Assembly: GCF_028583725.1 (NCBI RefSeq)
Contig: NZ_CP110680.1
Coordinates: 682,001 to 746,000 of the forward strand
DNA from: Cellulomonas fimi
Lineage (GTDB): Bacteria; Actinomycetota; Actinomycetes; Actinomycetales; Cellulomonadaceae
Direction of reading: 5' to 3'
Length of the DNA: 64,000 nt
Shown in pieces: positions 51,407 to 61,724 of this stretch (positions are counted from its first letter, which is position 1; each line of letters begins with the position of its first letter). The translations under genes were made by a program, and so were the position numbers. The notes under the pieces are model-generated. The model did not search any database. It saw only the letters and a list, made by a program, of their open reading frames with translations, and was not told the origin of the DNA.

Positions 51407-51835
51407 ATGAGCCACGAGAACCTCCTCGACGGACCCGCCCCGACGCACCTGCCCGAGGACGGCCCCGACGCGGACGCCCGCGCCGCGCTCGCGGCGGGCT
51501 CGGCGCCGCGCGACGTCGTCGGCGTCGCGCCCGCGTCGTCGCTCGTGTGGGCGCTGCTCGCCGAGCGTGCGCTCGCCGACGAGGGCGACCCCGTCGCCGC
51601 GTACGCCTACGCCCGCACCGGGTACCACCGGGGCCTCGACGCGCTGCGCCGGGCGGGCTGGCGCGGCCGCGGTCCCGTGCCCGTCGACCACGCCCCGAAC
51701 CAGGGGTTCCTGCGGGCGCTGCTCGCGCTCGCGGAGGCGGCCGAGGCGATCGGCGAGACCGACGAGGCGCAGCGGTGCGCGCAGTTCCTGGTCGACTCGG
51801 GGACGTCGGTCGAGGAGGTCGCCGGGCTGCGCTGA
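51407..51835 (+). CDS. DUF3151 family protein
   Basis: A 142-residue protein of the actinobacterial DUF3151 family. It begins ENLLDGPAPTHLPED, then APASSLVWALLAERAL, DPVAAYAYARTGYHRGLDALRRAGW and HAPNQGFLRALLALAEAAEAIGE, in an all-helical TPR-like arrangement. Function unknown. A GGGGAGAG site lies 10 nt upstream. It stands between the STAS gene and purA; in many Actinobacteria this family lies next to purA, so a link with purine supply is possible but unproven. Confidence 0.85.
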   Translation: MSHENLLDGPAPTHLPEDGPDADARAALAAGSAPRDVVGVAPASSLVWALLAERALADEGDPVAAYAYARTGYHRGLDALRRAGWRGRGPVPVDHAPNQGFLRALLALAEAAEAIGETDEAQRCAQFLVDSGTSVEEVAGLR

Positions 51836-52011
51836 CACCGCACCGGGCACGTCCCGGGTGACGGCCCGGCCATGACCGTTCCTTGACCGTCCGGTACCCT
51901 CTCGGAGGTACCGGGTCACTGCCGCCCGTGCCCGGGTCCACGTGCAAGCGCCGCCCTCGTCGGTCGGTCTCCGCCGTGCGTCCCCGCATCGCAGGCAGGT
52001 AGGAGTGGTGA

Positions 52012-53301
<1,290 letters not shown>

Positions 53302-53345
53302 CGTCCCCGCCGCCGCGTCGTCGCGGTCGGCTCGCAGGACGCACG

Positions 53346-53385
53346 CCGACGGCACCCGCCCCTTCCCGTGGCCGGGTGCCGTCGG
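53346..53385. terminator. Bidirectional terminator between purA and the MFS gene
   Basis: A perfect 13-bp stem, CCGACGGCACCCG at 53346-53358 with its complement at 53373-53385, around a 14-nt loop, between convergent stops. Confidence 0.8.
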
Positions 53386-53396
53386 TGTCTCCGGCG

Positions 53397-54854
53397 TCAG
53401 GCGGTGGCCTGTGCGAGGGATCGGGGGGCCGGGTCGGCCTCGGTGACCGCCCGGGTGCCGGTCGCGGTGCGCGCGGACGACGGTCGGGCCTCGGCGTCGT
53501 CCGCGGCGGTCGTGACGGTCCCGTCGAGGTCGTCGTCGGAGCCCGGGCGGTCGTCGTCGCGCGCGTCGTCCTGCTCGGCGGCGGCGAGGACCGCGGCCTC
53601 GGCGGCATCCACCATCCGCTGGCGGACGACGGCCATCGAGCCGAGCGTCGCGAGCACGGCGACCACGGTGCCGCCGACGAACACGGCCTCGAGGCCCCAG
53701 GTCTCGGCGACGAACCCGGCGAGCAGCGCGCCGACCGGCATGAGGCCGTAGCCGAGGGTCCGGCCGGCGCCGCCGACGCGGCCGAGCATGGTCGCGGGGA
53801 CGATCCGCTGGCGCATCGACATCGAGATGACGTTGCCGATGGTGTTGGTGAAGCCGAGCAGGAACAGGGTGACGGCGACGGCGCCGACGCTGCGCACGAG
53901 GACGGGCACGATGAGCAGCAGGCTGTTGGCGAGCCAGCAGCCGAGCATGAGCCGCACCTCGCCGACGTGGCGCGTGATCGCCTCGGCGACGACCGAGCCG
54001 AGCACGGCGCCGACGGCGAGCGTGGCGGCGAGCAGCGTGTAGTGCTCGGCGCGCATCCCCAGCTGCGAGCCGGGGCCGACGGCCCAGAGGACGAAGACCG
54101 CGAAGTAGCCGGTGCTGGCCATGTTCATGAGCGAGCCGGAGACGAGGAGCGGGCCGAGGACGCGGTGCTTGGCGAGGAACGTGATGCCCTCGACGACCTC
54201 GCGGCCCGCGCGCTTCCGCTCGGTGGGCGCGTGGCGGTACCGGCCGGGGATGCCGCGCCACAGCAGCACGGCGGCGGCGACGGCGAGCGCGGCGGGCACG
54301 CCGAAGACCCAGCCCGTGCCGAGCGTGAGGACCGCGCCCGCGATCGGTGCGCCGACGAACGAGTTGGTGACGGTCTGGACCGCGAGCGTGCGGCCGTTGG
54401 CGGCGCCGAGCCGCGAGCGGGGCACGAGGTCGGGGACCAGCGCGCCGGCGGCGAGGTCGGCGAACACCTCGGTCGCGCCGTAGACGAGGGCGATCACCAC
54501 GAGCGCGGTCATGGTGAGGCGGTCGGTCGCGATGAGCGCGACGGCGGTGGCGAGGACCGCGGCCCGGACGAGCATCGCGACGATCTGGACGACGCGACGG
54601 TCCTGCCGGTCGACGAGCACGCCCGCGACGAGGCCCAGCAGCAGCCAGGGGAGCCAGGCGGCCGCGGTGATGAGGGCGATCTGCCCGGGCGAGCGGGTCA
54701 GCGTGAGCGCGACGAGCGGGACGCCCATGCCGAGGACGCCGTCGGCGAGGTTCGCGGCGCCCGTGGCGCCGAGGGCGGCGGTGAACCGGCGACCCAACGG
54801 CTCGACCGGCGGCTCGACGGGTGCGGCTGCGGCGGGGGAGTGCTGCGTGCTCAT
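53397..54854 (-). CDS. MFS transporter (enterobactin/macrolide-exporter-like)
   Basis: A 485-residue major facilitator with about 12 membrane helices. DGVLGMGVPLVALTLTRSPG and LLGLVAGVLVDRQDRRVVQI (loop 2-3 motif) resemble the EntS/MefA-type drug efflux group; VPRSRLGAANGRTLAVQTVTN is its cytoplasmic loop. The last 60 residues are an acidic, disordered tail. ATG 54854 lies 6 nt after TAGGGG, with TTGCAG 17 bp further up. It is divergent from an ArsR-like regulator over the TGCA-repeat operator, so its expression is very probably controlled by that protein. Substrate unknown. Confidence 0.9.
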   Translation of the reverse strand: MSTQHSPAAAAPVEPPVEPLGRRFTAALGATGAANLADGVLGMGVPLVALTLTRSPGQIALITAAAWLPWLLLGLVAGVLVDRQDRRVVQIVAMLVRAAVLATAVALIATDRLTMTALVVIALVYGATEVFADLAAGALVPDLVPRSRLGAANGRTLAVQTVTNSFVGAPIAGAVLTLGTGWVFGVPAALAVAAAVLLWRGIPGRYRHAPTERKRAGREVVEGITFLAKHRVLGPLLVSGSLMNMASTGYFAVFVLWAVGPGSQLGMRAEHYTLLAATLAVGAVLGSVVAEAITRHVGEVRLMLGCWLANSLLLIVPVLVRSVGAVAVTLFLLGFTNTIGNVISMSMRQRIVPATMLGRVGGAGRTLGYGLMPVGALLAGFVAETWGLEAVFVGGTVVAVLATLGSMAVVRQRMVDAAEAAVLAAAEQDDARDDDRPGSDDDLDGTVTTAADDAEARPSSARTATGTRAVTEADPAPRSLAQATA

Positions 54855-54860
54855 CGTGCG

Positions 54861-54930
54861 CCCCTAGGATCGAAGAGGAAGTTCTGCAAAGAGTTCTTTG
54901 CAGAGAAGACTTTGCAAAGGTATCTCTGCA
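54861..54930. promoter_or_regulatory. Divergent promoters and TGCA-repeat operator
   Basis: TGCA occurs at 54885, 54899, 54913 and 54927, exactly 14 bp apart. CTGCAAAG-AGTT-CTTTGCAG (54884-54903) is a perfect 8+8 inverted repeat and CTTTGCAAAG (54910-54919) a 10-bp palindrome. The inverted repeat supplies a TTGCAG -35 to each side: 17 bp to TAGGGG for the MFS gene and 17 bp to TATCTC (54921-54926) for the regulator. The region is far more AT-rich than its surroundings. Confidence 0.8.
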
Positions 54931-54931
54931 T

Positions 54932-55675
54932 ATGGCCGAGCGCAAGACCCCTGCCGACCCGGCGTCCCTCGACGCGACCGAGACCGCGACCGGGACCGCG
55001 CCCGAGACCGCGCTCGACGCGCGCGCGGACGCGCCCGACGCGACCGCGGGCCGTGACTCGGCGGCCGGTGACGCCGCGGGGAAGCCGTCGATCTTCGCCG
55101 AGCGCCCGATCGGCCCCGAGGCCCTCAAGGCGCTCGCGCACCCGCTGCGGATCGCGATGTACAACCTCCTGGGCGAGATGGGCTCCTCGACGGCCAGCCG
55201 GCTCGGGCGCGTGCTCGGGGAGAGCAGCGGTCAGACGAGCTACCACCTGCGTCAGCTCGAGCGGTTCGGCTTCGTCGAGGACGACCCCGCGCACACCGGC
55301 GGTCGCGAGCGGTGGTGGAAGCCCGTCGGGTTCAGCCTCGACGGCAAGATGCTCGAGGACCCCGCGACGGCGCCCGCGGCCCGGATGATGCTCCAGTCCG
55401 TCGTGGCCGACCGTGCCGACGTCCTCACCCGCTGGATGAACAGCCCGCGCGAGCCCGAGTGGGAGGACGCGCAGATCAACGACCGCGTCACCACCGAGCT
55501 GACGCCGGCCGAGGCGCACGACCTCATCGCCGCGGTGCAGGCCGTCATGGACGAGCACGTCGAGGCCGCGAAGGCCCGGAAGGACGCGGGCGAGACGACC
55601 GGTCGACGCCGTTACCGCATCTACCTCGACGCGCTCCCGCTCCCGGCCGACGACCCGGAGCCCCCGACCGCCTGA
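54932..55675 (+). CDS. ArsR-like winged-helix transcriptional regulator
   Basis: A 247-residue regulator. Residues 1-58 are Ala/Asp/Thr-rich and disordered. The winged helix lies at about 64-135: EALKALAHPLRIAMYNLLGE, recognition helix SSGQTSYHLRQLERFGFVED and wing HTGGRERWWKPVG. The C-terminal half (about 140-225) is helical with an acidic linker (EPEWEDAQINDRVTTELTP), as in ArsR-like proteins controlling transporters; no metal-binding Cys motif is present, so a metal inducer is unlikely. ATG 54932 lies 5 nt after the -10 and overlaps the fourth TGCA repeat, so it should repress itself and the MFS gene. Confidence 0.88.
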   Translation: MAERKTPADPASLDATETATGTAPETALDARADAPDATAGRDSAAGDAAGKPSIFAERPIGPEALKALAHPLRIAMYNLLGEMGSSTASRLGRVLGESSGQTSYHLRQLERFGFVEDDPAHTGGRERWWKPVGFSLDGKMLEDPATAPAARMMLQSVVADRADVLTRWMNSPREPEWEDAQINDRVTTELTPAEAHDLIAAVQAVMDEHVEAAKARKDAGETTGRRRYRIYLDALPLPADDPEPPTA

Positions 55676-55757
55676 CACCGGAGCCCCCGCCCGACGTGCA
55701 CCGCCCGTGCGGCGGGGCGACGCGGGCCTCGTCGCCCCCCTCGCGTGATGCCGCCGG

Positions 55758-55812
55758 CGACCCGGGTCCGGTGACCGCTGAAAGGCCCCCGCCGGTCACA
55801 GGACCCGGGTCG
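55758..55812. terminator. Long hairpin downstream of the ArsR-like gene
   Basis: Arms 55758-55777 and 55793-55812 pair at 19 of 20 positions around a 15-nt loop (arm contains GACCCGGGTCC). It lies 82 nt after the stop and 128 nt before purD. Likely a terminator isolating purD; its length is unusual. Confidence 0.7.
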
Positions 55813-55926
55813 TCGCGCGGGGGCGGGGTTGTGGCGACGTGATTCCGCACGGGAGGCCGTGGCCGGGCGGGGCCGGGCGGGGCGACCGGTCGTCGGACGG
55901 GTGGTCGGCCGCCGCGGACGGCTCGG

Positions 55927-55932
55927 TAGGCT
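55927..55932 (+). promoter_or_regulatory. Leaderless -10 hexamer of purD
   Basis: TAGGCT with 8 nt to the GTG start of purD at 55941. Confidence 0.45.
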
Positions 55933-55940
55933 CGGCGCCC

Positions 55941-57236
55941 GTGAAGATCCTCGTCGTCGGCACCGGTGCCCGTGAGCACGCCCTTGTCCGCGCACTGTCC
56001 CTCGACCCGGCCGTGACGGCGCTGCACGCCGCCCCGGGCAACCCCGGCGTCGGGGCGCTCGCGACGCTGCACGCGGTCGACCAGCTCGACGGGTCCGCGG
56101 TCGCCGCGCTCGCCACGGAGCTGGCCGCGGACCTCGTGGTCGTCGGCCCCGAGGCCCCGCTGGTCGCGGGCGTCGCCGACGCGGTCCGCGCCGCCGGCAT
56201 CCCCGTCTTCGGGCCCTCGGCCGAGGCGGCCCGCCTGGAGGGGTCGAAGGCGTTCGCCAAGGAGGTCATGGCCGCTGCAGGCGTGCCGACCGCCGAGCCG
56301 CGCGTCGCGTCGACGGTCGACGAGGTCGAGGCCGCGCTCGACGCGTTCGGCGCGCCGTACGTCGTCAAGGAGGACGGGCTCGCCGCGGGCAAGGGCGTCG
56401 TCGTGACGGACGACCGCGCGGTCGCGCTCGAGCACGGGCGCGCGTGCGTCGAGAAGGAGGGCGGCCGGGTCGTCGTCGAGGAGTACCTCGACGGCCCCGA
56501 GGTGTCGCTGTTCGTGCTGTCCGACGGTGCGACGGTCGTCCCGCTGGTCCCCGCGCAGGACTTCAAGCGCGCGCTCGACGGCGACGCCGGCCCGAACACC
56601 GGCGGCATGGGCGCGTACTCGCCGCTGCCGTGGGCGCCCGACGGCCTGGTCGACGAGGTCCTCGACCGCGTGGCGCGCCCGACGGTCGACGAGATGGCCC
56701 GTCGCGGAACGCCGTTCGTCGGCGTCCTGTACTGCGGCCTCGCGCTGACGTCGAAGGGCACGCGCGTCGTCGAGTTCAACGCGCGGTTCGGCGACCCGGA
56801 GACGCAGGTCGTCCTCCCGCGCCTGGCGACGCCGCTCGCGGGTGTGCTGCTCGCCGCGGCGACCGGCGCGCTCGCCGACCTGCCGCCGCTGGAGTGGCGC
56901 GACGAGGCCGCCGTGACGGTCGTCGTCGCGTCGCACGGCTACCCGGGCACGGTCCGTGGCGGCGACCCGATCACCGGGATCGACGACGCCGAGGCGCTCC
57001 CGGGCGTGCACGTCCTGCACGCGGGCACCGCGCTCCGGCAGAACCCCGCGGGCGACGACGACGCGCAGGTCGACGGCGCGCACCTCGTCTCGAACGGCGG
57101 GCGCGTCCTGTCCGTCGTCGGGGTCGGCGCCGATCTGGCGGCGGCCCGCGAGGCCGCGTACGCGGGCGTCGCGCAGATCGAGCTCGACGGCTCGCACCAC
57201 CGCACCGACATCGCCGCGGCAGCCGCCGCGCGCTGA
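55941..57236 (+). CDS. purD: Phosphoribosylamine-glycine ligase
   Basis: A 431-residue ATP-grasp enzyme, second step of purine synthesis (GAR formation). [17 protein letters not shown] is the N-terminal Rossmann part; [54 protein letters not shown] and [12 protein letters not shown] are the ATP-grasp motifs with Mg-binding Glu and Asn. GTG 55941 directly starts the first strand and follows TAGGCT by 8 nt. purC lies 2.2 kb downstream, with two other genes between. Confidence 0.97.
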   Translation: MKILVVGTGAREHALVRALSLDPAVTALHAAPGNPGVGALATLHAVDQLDGSAVAALATELAADLVVVGPEAPLVAGVADAVRAAGIPVFGPSAEAARLEGSKAFAKEVMAAAGVPTAEPRVASTVDEVEAALDAFGAPYVVKEDGLAAGKGVVVTDDRAVALEHGRACVEKEGGRVVVEEYLDGPEVSLFVLSDGATVVPLVPAQDFKRALDGDAGPNTGGMGAYSPLPWAPDGLVDEVLDRVARPTVDEMARRGTPFVGVLYCGLALTSKGTRVVEFNARFGDPETQVVLPRLATPLAGVLLAAATGALADLPPLEWRDEAAVTVVVASHGYPGTVRGGDPITGIDDAEALPGVHVLHAGTALRQNPAGDDDAQVDGAHLVSNGGRVLSVVGVGADLAAAREAAYAGVAQIELDGSHHRTDIAAAAAAR

Positions 57237-57278
57237 CGCGACACCGATGACCGCGACCGCACGACCGGAGGACCAGCG

Positions 57279-57953
57279 ATGACCGCGACGACGCCCCGCA
57301 CCGAGTCCGTCGGTCCGCCCACGCTCCCGCCGCTCGCCGCGCAGGCGGAACGGCTCGCGACCCTCGGCGTGCTCGAGCTCGCCGGGCTCGACGCCGCGCG
57401 CGTGCGGGACGCCGTGGCGACCGTCGACCTCCCGGGCCTGCTCGTGGTCGACCGTGCCCTGGCCCCCGCCTCCGCGCTCGCTCCGCTGCTGCGGCTGGGC
57501 GACCGGCCAGGCTTCGTCGTCGAGGACATGACGGACGTCGACGCGTTCGCACCGACCGAGGGCCTCGACGTCCCGGACTCGCCCGTCTACGTCGTGACCG
57601 CACCGGACCGCGGCGACGACCTGGGCAACTGGTCGCCCGAGGAGGCGCTGCCGGAGCTCGCCGCGCGCGGCCGCTCGCCCATGCTGCTGACCGAGGGGAT
57701 GCACTGGGCGCTCCAGGTCCCCGAGGTCGTCGAACGCAGCTTCTGCTACATGACGATCGGCTCGCGGCTGCGCAGGGCGAACGGCACGTACGACGCACGC
57801 ACGCCCGCGGTGTGGATCTCGCTCGGCACGGGCCGCGACGGCCGCGAGCGCCGCGGGGCGCCGAAGGTCGGCTGGTGCTGGTGGCGCAACCGGCACACGT
57901 GGCTGGGTTTCGCGTCGGGCGTCGACCGCGTCGCGGTGCCGCTCGACGCCTGA
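57279..57953 (+). CDS. DUF5701 family protein
   Basis: A 224-residue protein of an actinobacterial family of unknown function. Conserved stretches are LGNWSPEEALPELAARGRSP, LLTEGMHWALQVPEVVE, SFCYMTIGSRLRRANGTYD, RTPAVWISLGTGRDGRE and KVGWCWWRNRHTWLGFAS. The Trp/Arg-rich end with GWCWWRNRHTW suggests a nucleotide or zinc-binding fold but no known catalytic motif is evident. It is 42 bp after purD on the same strand, so probably co-transcribed. ATG 57279 has GGAGGACC upstream. Confidence 0.8.
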   Translation: MTATTPRTESVGPPTLPPLAAQAERLATLGVLELAGLDAARVRDAVATVDLPGLLVVDRALAPASALAPLLRLGDRPGFVVEDMTDVDAFAPTEGLDVPDSPVYVVTAPDRGDDLGNWSPEEALPELAARGRSPMLLTEGMHWALQVPEVVERSFCYMTIGSRLRRANGTYDARTPAVWISLGTGRDGRERRGAPKVGWCWWRNRHTWLGFASGVDRVAVPLDA

Positions 57954-57962
57954 CGCTGCGGC

Positions 57963-59384
57963 TCAGGACGCGCCGGCCCCGAGCACGTCGTCCGGGCGGA
58001 CCGGCCCCGCGCCCAGCAACGAGCGCGTGACGCGCTCGGAGTCGTGGAGCATCTCGTCGACCGCCGCGGCGAGGTCACCGTCTCCGACCGGGCGCCCGAC
58101 CTCGGCGGCCATCAGGACCGCGCGTCGCGCCGCCTCCTTGACGAACGACGCCGTGACACCGGACGTGCGGGTGGTCGCCCGATCGAGCGCCTCGTCGCCG
58201 AAGGGCAGGCCGCGCGTGTAGAGCGCGAACAGGCGGCGGCGGGCCTCGTCGTCGGGCAGCGGGATCTCGACGGCCAGGTCGACGCGGCCGGGCCGCTGCG
58301 AGAGCGCGCGTTCCAGCAGGTCGGCGCGGTTGGTGGTCAGCAGGAACGTCACGTCCGCGTCGGACGCGAGCCCGTCGAGCGCGTCGAGCACCTCGAACAG
58401 CAGGGGCTGCGGGCCGTGGCTGAACGACCGGTCCTCGGCGACGAGGTCGCAGTCCTCCAGGACGACGATCGCGGGCTGGAGCGCGCGGGCGGTCTCGGCG
58501 GCGAGCGACACGAGCGCGAGCGAGGGTCCCGCGAGCAGGATCACGGTCGTGCCCTCGGCGGCGCCGACGAGGTGCCGGACGGTGTGCGTCTTGCCGGTGC
58601 CGGGCGGGCCGTACAGCAGGACGCCGCGCTTGAGGTGCTGGCCCGCGCCGCGCAGGGTGTCGCGGTGCCGGGCGACGGCGAGCACCTGCCGCTCGACCCG
58701 GTCGAGGGTGCCGTCGGGCAGGACGACGTCGGCACGCGGCACGACCTCGCGTCGCACGAACGTCACGCCCGCCGCGCCGGGCTGGTAGGGCGAGCCGTTG
58801 AACGTCACGACCTGCCCGCGGAGCACCGAGCGCTCCGTCATGGCGGCGCGGACCTCGGCGAGCAGCGTCCCCGCGACGTCGTCGTCGGCGCACAGGACCT
58901 CGATCGTGCCCTGGCCCTCGTGACGCGGGCTCGCGAGGCGCTGCCCGAGGACGACAGGCTCGTCGCCGACGTGGAGCAGGTGCAGCCCGAACGCGACGAC
59001 CCGCCGCTCGCTGTCGGGTCCGGTCGCGGTGCGCTCGTAGTCGACGGCGCCGACGGGGAAGTGCGCGGCCCACTGCCCGGCGGTGTTGAGGATCTCCGAG
59101 AGCGACGAGTGCATGCGCTGCTCACCGCCGCCGACCCCGAGCAGGCGCCCGCCGCCGTGGGCCTCGACGACGGCGGCGACCGCGACGTCGGCGTCGACCC
59201 GCCGCAGCAGGGGGACGACCTCGGTCAGCACCGGAAGCCCGCGCGGGTCGCGTCCGAGGTGCTCCCGCAGCACGGGCACGAGCGGTGTGATCTCACCCGC
59301 GGCCTGCGCCTGGGCGGCCGCGTGGGCGGCGTCGGCGAGCGTGCGGAAGGCGCGGAGGAAGTCGTCCAGCCGGTCGTCGGGCAT
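57963..59384 (-). CDS. AAA-family ATPase with uncharacterised N-terminal domain
   Basis: A 473-residue protein. Residues 1-230 form a domain I do not recognise, with [20 protein letters not shown] and a beta-rich middle. Residues about 235-440 are a single AAA module: Walker A GPPGTGKT at 259-266, Walker [14 protein letters not shown], sensor 1 LLTTNRAD and arginine finger [17 protein letters not shown], in the CDC48/FtsH clade. No protease site and no membrane helix. A role as an unfoldase or remodeller is likely; the target is unknown. ATG 59384 has GGAGAG upstream. It is convergent with the DUF5701 gene (9 bp apart) and divergent from purC. Confidence 0.85.
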   Translation of the reverse strand: MPDDRLDDFLRAFRTLADAAHAAAQAQAAGEITPLVPVLREHLGRDPRGLPVLTEVVPLLRRVDADVAVAAVVEAHGGGRLLGVGGGEQRMHSSLSEILNTAGQWAAHFPVGAVDYERTATGPDSERRVVAFGLHLLHVGDEPVVLGQRLASPRHEGQGTIEVLCADDDVAGTLLAEVRAAMTERSVLRGQVVTFNGSPYQPGAAGVTFVRREVVPRADVVLPDGTLDRVERQVLAVARHRDTLRGAGQHLKRGVLLYGPPGTGKTHTVRHLVGAAEGTTVILLAGPSLALVSLAAETARALQPAIVVLEDCDLVAEDRSFSHGPQPLLFEVLDALDGLASDADVTFLLTTNRADLLERALSQRPGRVDLAVEIPLPDDEARRRLFALYTRGLPFGDEALDRATTRTSGVTASFVKEAARRAVLMAAEVGRPVGDGDLAAAVDEMLHDSERVTRSLLGAGPVRPDDVLGAGAS

Positions 59385-59475
59385 GCGCGGGCTCTCCTGC
59401 CAGGCGGGCCACGGCGGTGGCGTCGTCAGGTGGACTGGTGCACGGCGTCGGTGCCGCGCACGTCACACTAGGCCG

Positions 59476-60408
59476 GTGACCACCGCCGTCGTGCCCGAAC
59501 CGTCCGTCGCGCTCCCCGGTTGGGTGCACACGTACTCCGGCAAGGTGCGGGACCTGTACGTCCCGGACGACTCGGCCGCGGGTGCGGCGATCACCGCGGA
59601 GCACGGCGACGTCGTGCTGGTCGTCGCGAGCGACCGGGTCTCGGCGTACGACCACGTGCTGTCGCCCGGCATCCCGGGCAAGGGCGTGGTGCTCACGCAG
59701 CTGAGCCTGTGGTGGTTCGAGCAGCTCGCCGACCTGGTGCCGAACCACGTCGTCTCGACGGACGTGCCCGACGCGGTCGCGGGCCGCGCGATGGTGTGCC
59801 GCCGCCTGTCGATGTTCCCCGTCGAGTGCGTCGCGCGCGGCTACCTGACGGGGTCGGGCCTGGCCGAGTACCGCGCGTCGGGCGAGGTCACGGGCATCCC
59901 GCTGCCGGCCGGCCTGGTCGACGGGTCGCGGCTGCCGGAGCCGATCTTCACGCCGGCGACGAAGGCGGAGCTCGGCGACCACGACGAGAACGTGCCGTTC
60001 TCGGCGGTCGTGGCGCAGGTCGGGCGGGACGCCGCGACGACGCTGCGGGACCTCACGCTGGCCGTCTACGCGCGGGCCGAGGCGGTCGCGCGCGAGCGGG
60101 GCGTCATCCTCGCGGACACCAAGCTCGAGTTCGGCACGGACCCGACGACGGGCGCCGTCACGCTGGGCGACGAGGTGCTGACGCCGGACTCGTCGCGGTT
60201 CTGGCCCGCCGACGCGTGGGAGCCGGGGCGCGCGCAGCCGAGCTTCGACAAGCAGTTCGTGCGCGACTGGCTGACGTCGCCCGCGTCCGGGTGGGACCGC
60301 GAGTCGGACACGCCGCCGCCCGCGCTGCCCGCCGACGTGGTGGAGCGCACGCGCGACCGCTACCTGGAGGCGTACGAGCGGCTCACGGGCACCCCGCTGC
60401 CGCTCTGA
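59476..60408 (+). CDS. purC: SAICAR synthetase (phosphoribosylaminoimidazole-succinocarboxamide synthase)
   Basis: A 310-residue purine-synthesis enzyme joining CAIR and aspartate with [17 protein letters not shown] is the ATP-binding start, [20 protein letters not shown] and [19 protein letters not shown] follow, and [13 protein letters not shown] with [20 protein letters not shown] carries the Mg and substrate residues. Length is that of the longer actinobacterial form. GTG 59476 follows a CACTAGG sequence and starts at the first conserved strand region. Divergent from the AAA gene. Confidence 0.97.
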   Translation: MTTAVVPEPSVALPGWVHTYSGKVRDLYVPDDSAAGAAITAEHGDVVLVVASDRVSAYDHVLSPGIPGKGVVLTQLSLWWFEQLADLVPNHVVSTDVPDAVAGRAMVCRRLSMFPVECVARGYLTGSGLAEYRASGEVTGIPLPAGLVDGSRLPEPIFTPATKAELGDHDENVPFSAVVAQVGRDAATTLRDLTLAVYARAEAVARERGVILADTKLEFGTDPTTGAVTLGDEVLTPDSSRFWPADAWEPGRAQPSFDKQFVRDWLTSPASGWDRESDTPPPALPADVVERTRDRYLEAYERLTGTPLPL

Positions 60409-60509
60409 ACGGGTCGCGGGGACGGGGAGCACCGGCGGGGCGACCACGTGACGGGGCGTCCACCGGTGTGAGCAGGACGACACCGCGGTCCCGACTGCGC
60501 GACGGGGCC

Positions 60510-60528
60510 TGAGGTTAGGCTTGCCTCA
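60510..60528 (+). promoter_or_regulatory. DtxR/IdeR-type iron box
   Basis: TGAGGTTAGGCTTGCCTCA matches the mycobacterial IdeR consensus at 15 of 19 positions and is itself dyad-symmetric at its ends. TAGGCT inside it could be the -10. It lies 62 bp before the siderophore-binding-protein start, so iron-loaded repressor would block this operon. Confidence 0.85.
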
Positions 60529-60590
60529 TCCGCCGGCCGTGACGGGATCACTCGCGTCGGCCCGCCCCCGAACCCGATGGGAGTACCCCC

Positions 60591-61649
60591 GTGCGCCACC
60601 TGCGCCGCTCCGCCGTCGCCGTCGCCGCGACCGCGCTGACCCTCGCGCTCGCCGCGTGCGCCGGCTCGACCGACGACGACGCCGCCACGCCCGAGCCCGG
60701 CAGCACCGAGAGCGACGGCACGACGTTCCCGGTCACCATCGAGTCGGCGCTCGGCGAGGCCGTCATCGAGCAGAAGCCCGAGCGCGTCGTGACGCTCGGC
60801 TGGGGTGCGGACGACATCGCGCTCTCGCTCGGCACGGTGCCCGTGGGCATCGAGGCCGACACGTGGGGCGGCGACGAGGACGGCTACCACCCGTGGTTCC
60901 GCGACGCGATCGAGGAGCGGGACGCCGAGCTTCCCGAGGCGATCGCCGCGTACCCGCTCGACGTCGACGCGATCGTCGCGCTCGAGCCCGACCTGGTCCT
61001 CGCCCCGCAGTCGGGCCTCGAGCAGGACGTCTTCGACCAGCTCTCCGAGGTCGTGCCCGTCGTGGCGTACCCGGAGAAGCCGTGGCAGACGACGATCGAG
61101 GAGCAGGTCGAGATCATCGCGACCGCCCTCGGTGTCCCGGAGCAGGCCGAGCCGCTGCTGCAGACGCGTCAGGACGCGATCGACGCGGCCGCGCTCGCGA
61201 ACCCCGAGCTCGCCGGGGTCTCGTTCGCCTACGTCTACGCCGGCACGCCGGGCAGCCTCGACGTGTACCTGCCGGGCGACCCGCGCGTCGACCTGCTCAC
61301 CGACCTCGGCCTGGAGCTCGCGCCGTCCGTCGCGGACCTGAAGCCGTCGCCGAACACGTTCACGTCGAGCCTCGGGCTGGAGAACGCCGACCAGCTCGCC
61401 GACGTCCAGCTGCTGTTCACGTGGTTCGGGGACGAGGCCGAGCAGGCCGCGACCGAGGCGCAGCCGCTGTTCGCCCAGATCCCCGCGTTCGCCGCCGGTG
61501 CCTACGTGCCGATGCTCGACCGCTCGCTGGGCATGGCCGTCACGACCGCCACGCCGCTGTCGCTGCCGTGGGCGCTCGACGAGTACCTGCCGCTCATCAC
61601 CGCGGGCGCGGCGAACGTCGGACCCGGTCCGCCCGGCCGGTCCTCGTGA
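60591..61649 (+). CDS. Iron-siderophore ABC transporter substrate-binding lipoprotein
   Basis: A 352-residue lipoprotein. The signal peptide ends in LALAAC with Cys23. The class III binding-protein (FecB/FepB) fold is shown by KPERVVTLGWGADDIALSLG, IVALEPDLVLAPQSGLEQDV, PWQTTIEEQVEIIATALGVP and VYAGTPGSLDVYLPGDPRVD. Near the end, LDRSLGMAVTTATPLSLPWA is the usual C-terminal lobe. It should present ferric siderophore to the two permeases that follow. The iron box upstream indicates repression by iron. Confidence 0.93.
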   Translation: MRHLRRSAVAVAATALTLALAACAGSTDDDAATPEPGSTESDGTTFPVTIESALGEAVIEQKPERVVTLGWGADDIALSLGTVPVGIEADTWGGDEDGYHPWFRDAIEERDAELPEAIAAYPLDVDAIVALEPDLVLAPQSGLEQDVFDQLSEVVPVVAYPEKPWQTTIEEQVEIIATALGVPEQAEPLLQTRQDAIDAAALANPELAGVSFAYVYAGTPGSLDVYLPGDPRVDLLTDLGLELAPSVADLKPSPNTFTSSLGLENADQLADVQLLFTWFGDEAEQAATEAQPLFAQIPAFAAGAYVPMLDRSLGMAVTTATPLSLPWALDEYLPLITAGAANVGPGPPGRSS

Positions 61650-61654
61650 CCGGC
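61636..61654 (+). terminator. Small hairpin at the end of the binding-protein gene
   Basis: GCCGGTC (61636-61642) pairs with GACCGGC (61648-61654) around 5 nt; the stem includes the stop codon. A perfect 12-bp palindrome GGTGACGTCACC follows at 61683-61694. Together they may reduce read-through to the permeases. Confidence 0.45.
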
Positions 61655-61724
61655 GGGGCGCCCGCGGACACGGTCCCGTGCCGGTGACGTCACCCGCGAG
61701 GGACCCGTTCCGTACCGTGCACCC

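Noticed and set aside
55927..57236. Purine operon control by a PurR-type box or PRPP riboswitch before purD or purC
   Set aside because: No conserved leader or dyad was found there; purD appears leaderless, which leaves no room for a riboswitch.
59083..59475. Upstream extension of purC
   Set aside because: It overlaps the divergent AAA gene and has low-complexity Arg/Ser content; purC begins at 59476 with the family's first strand.
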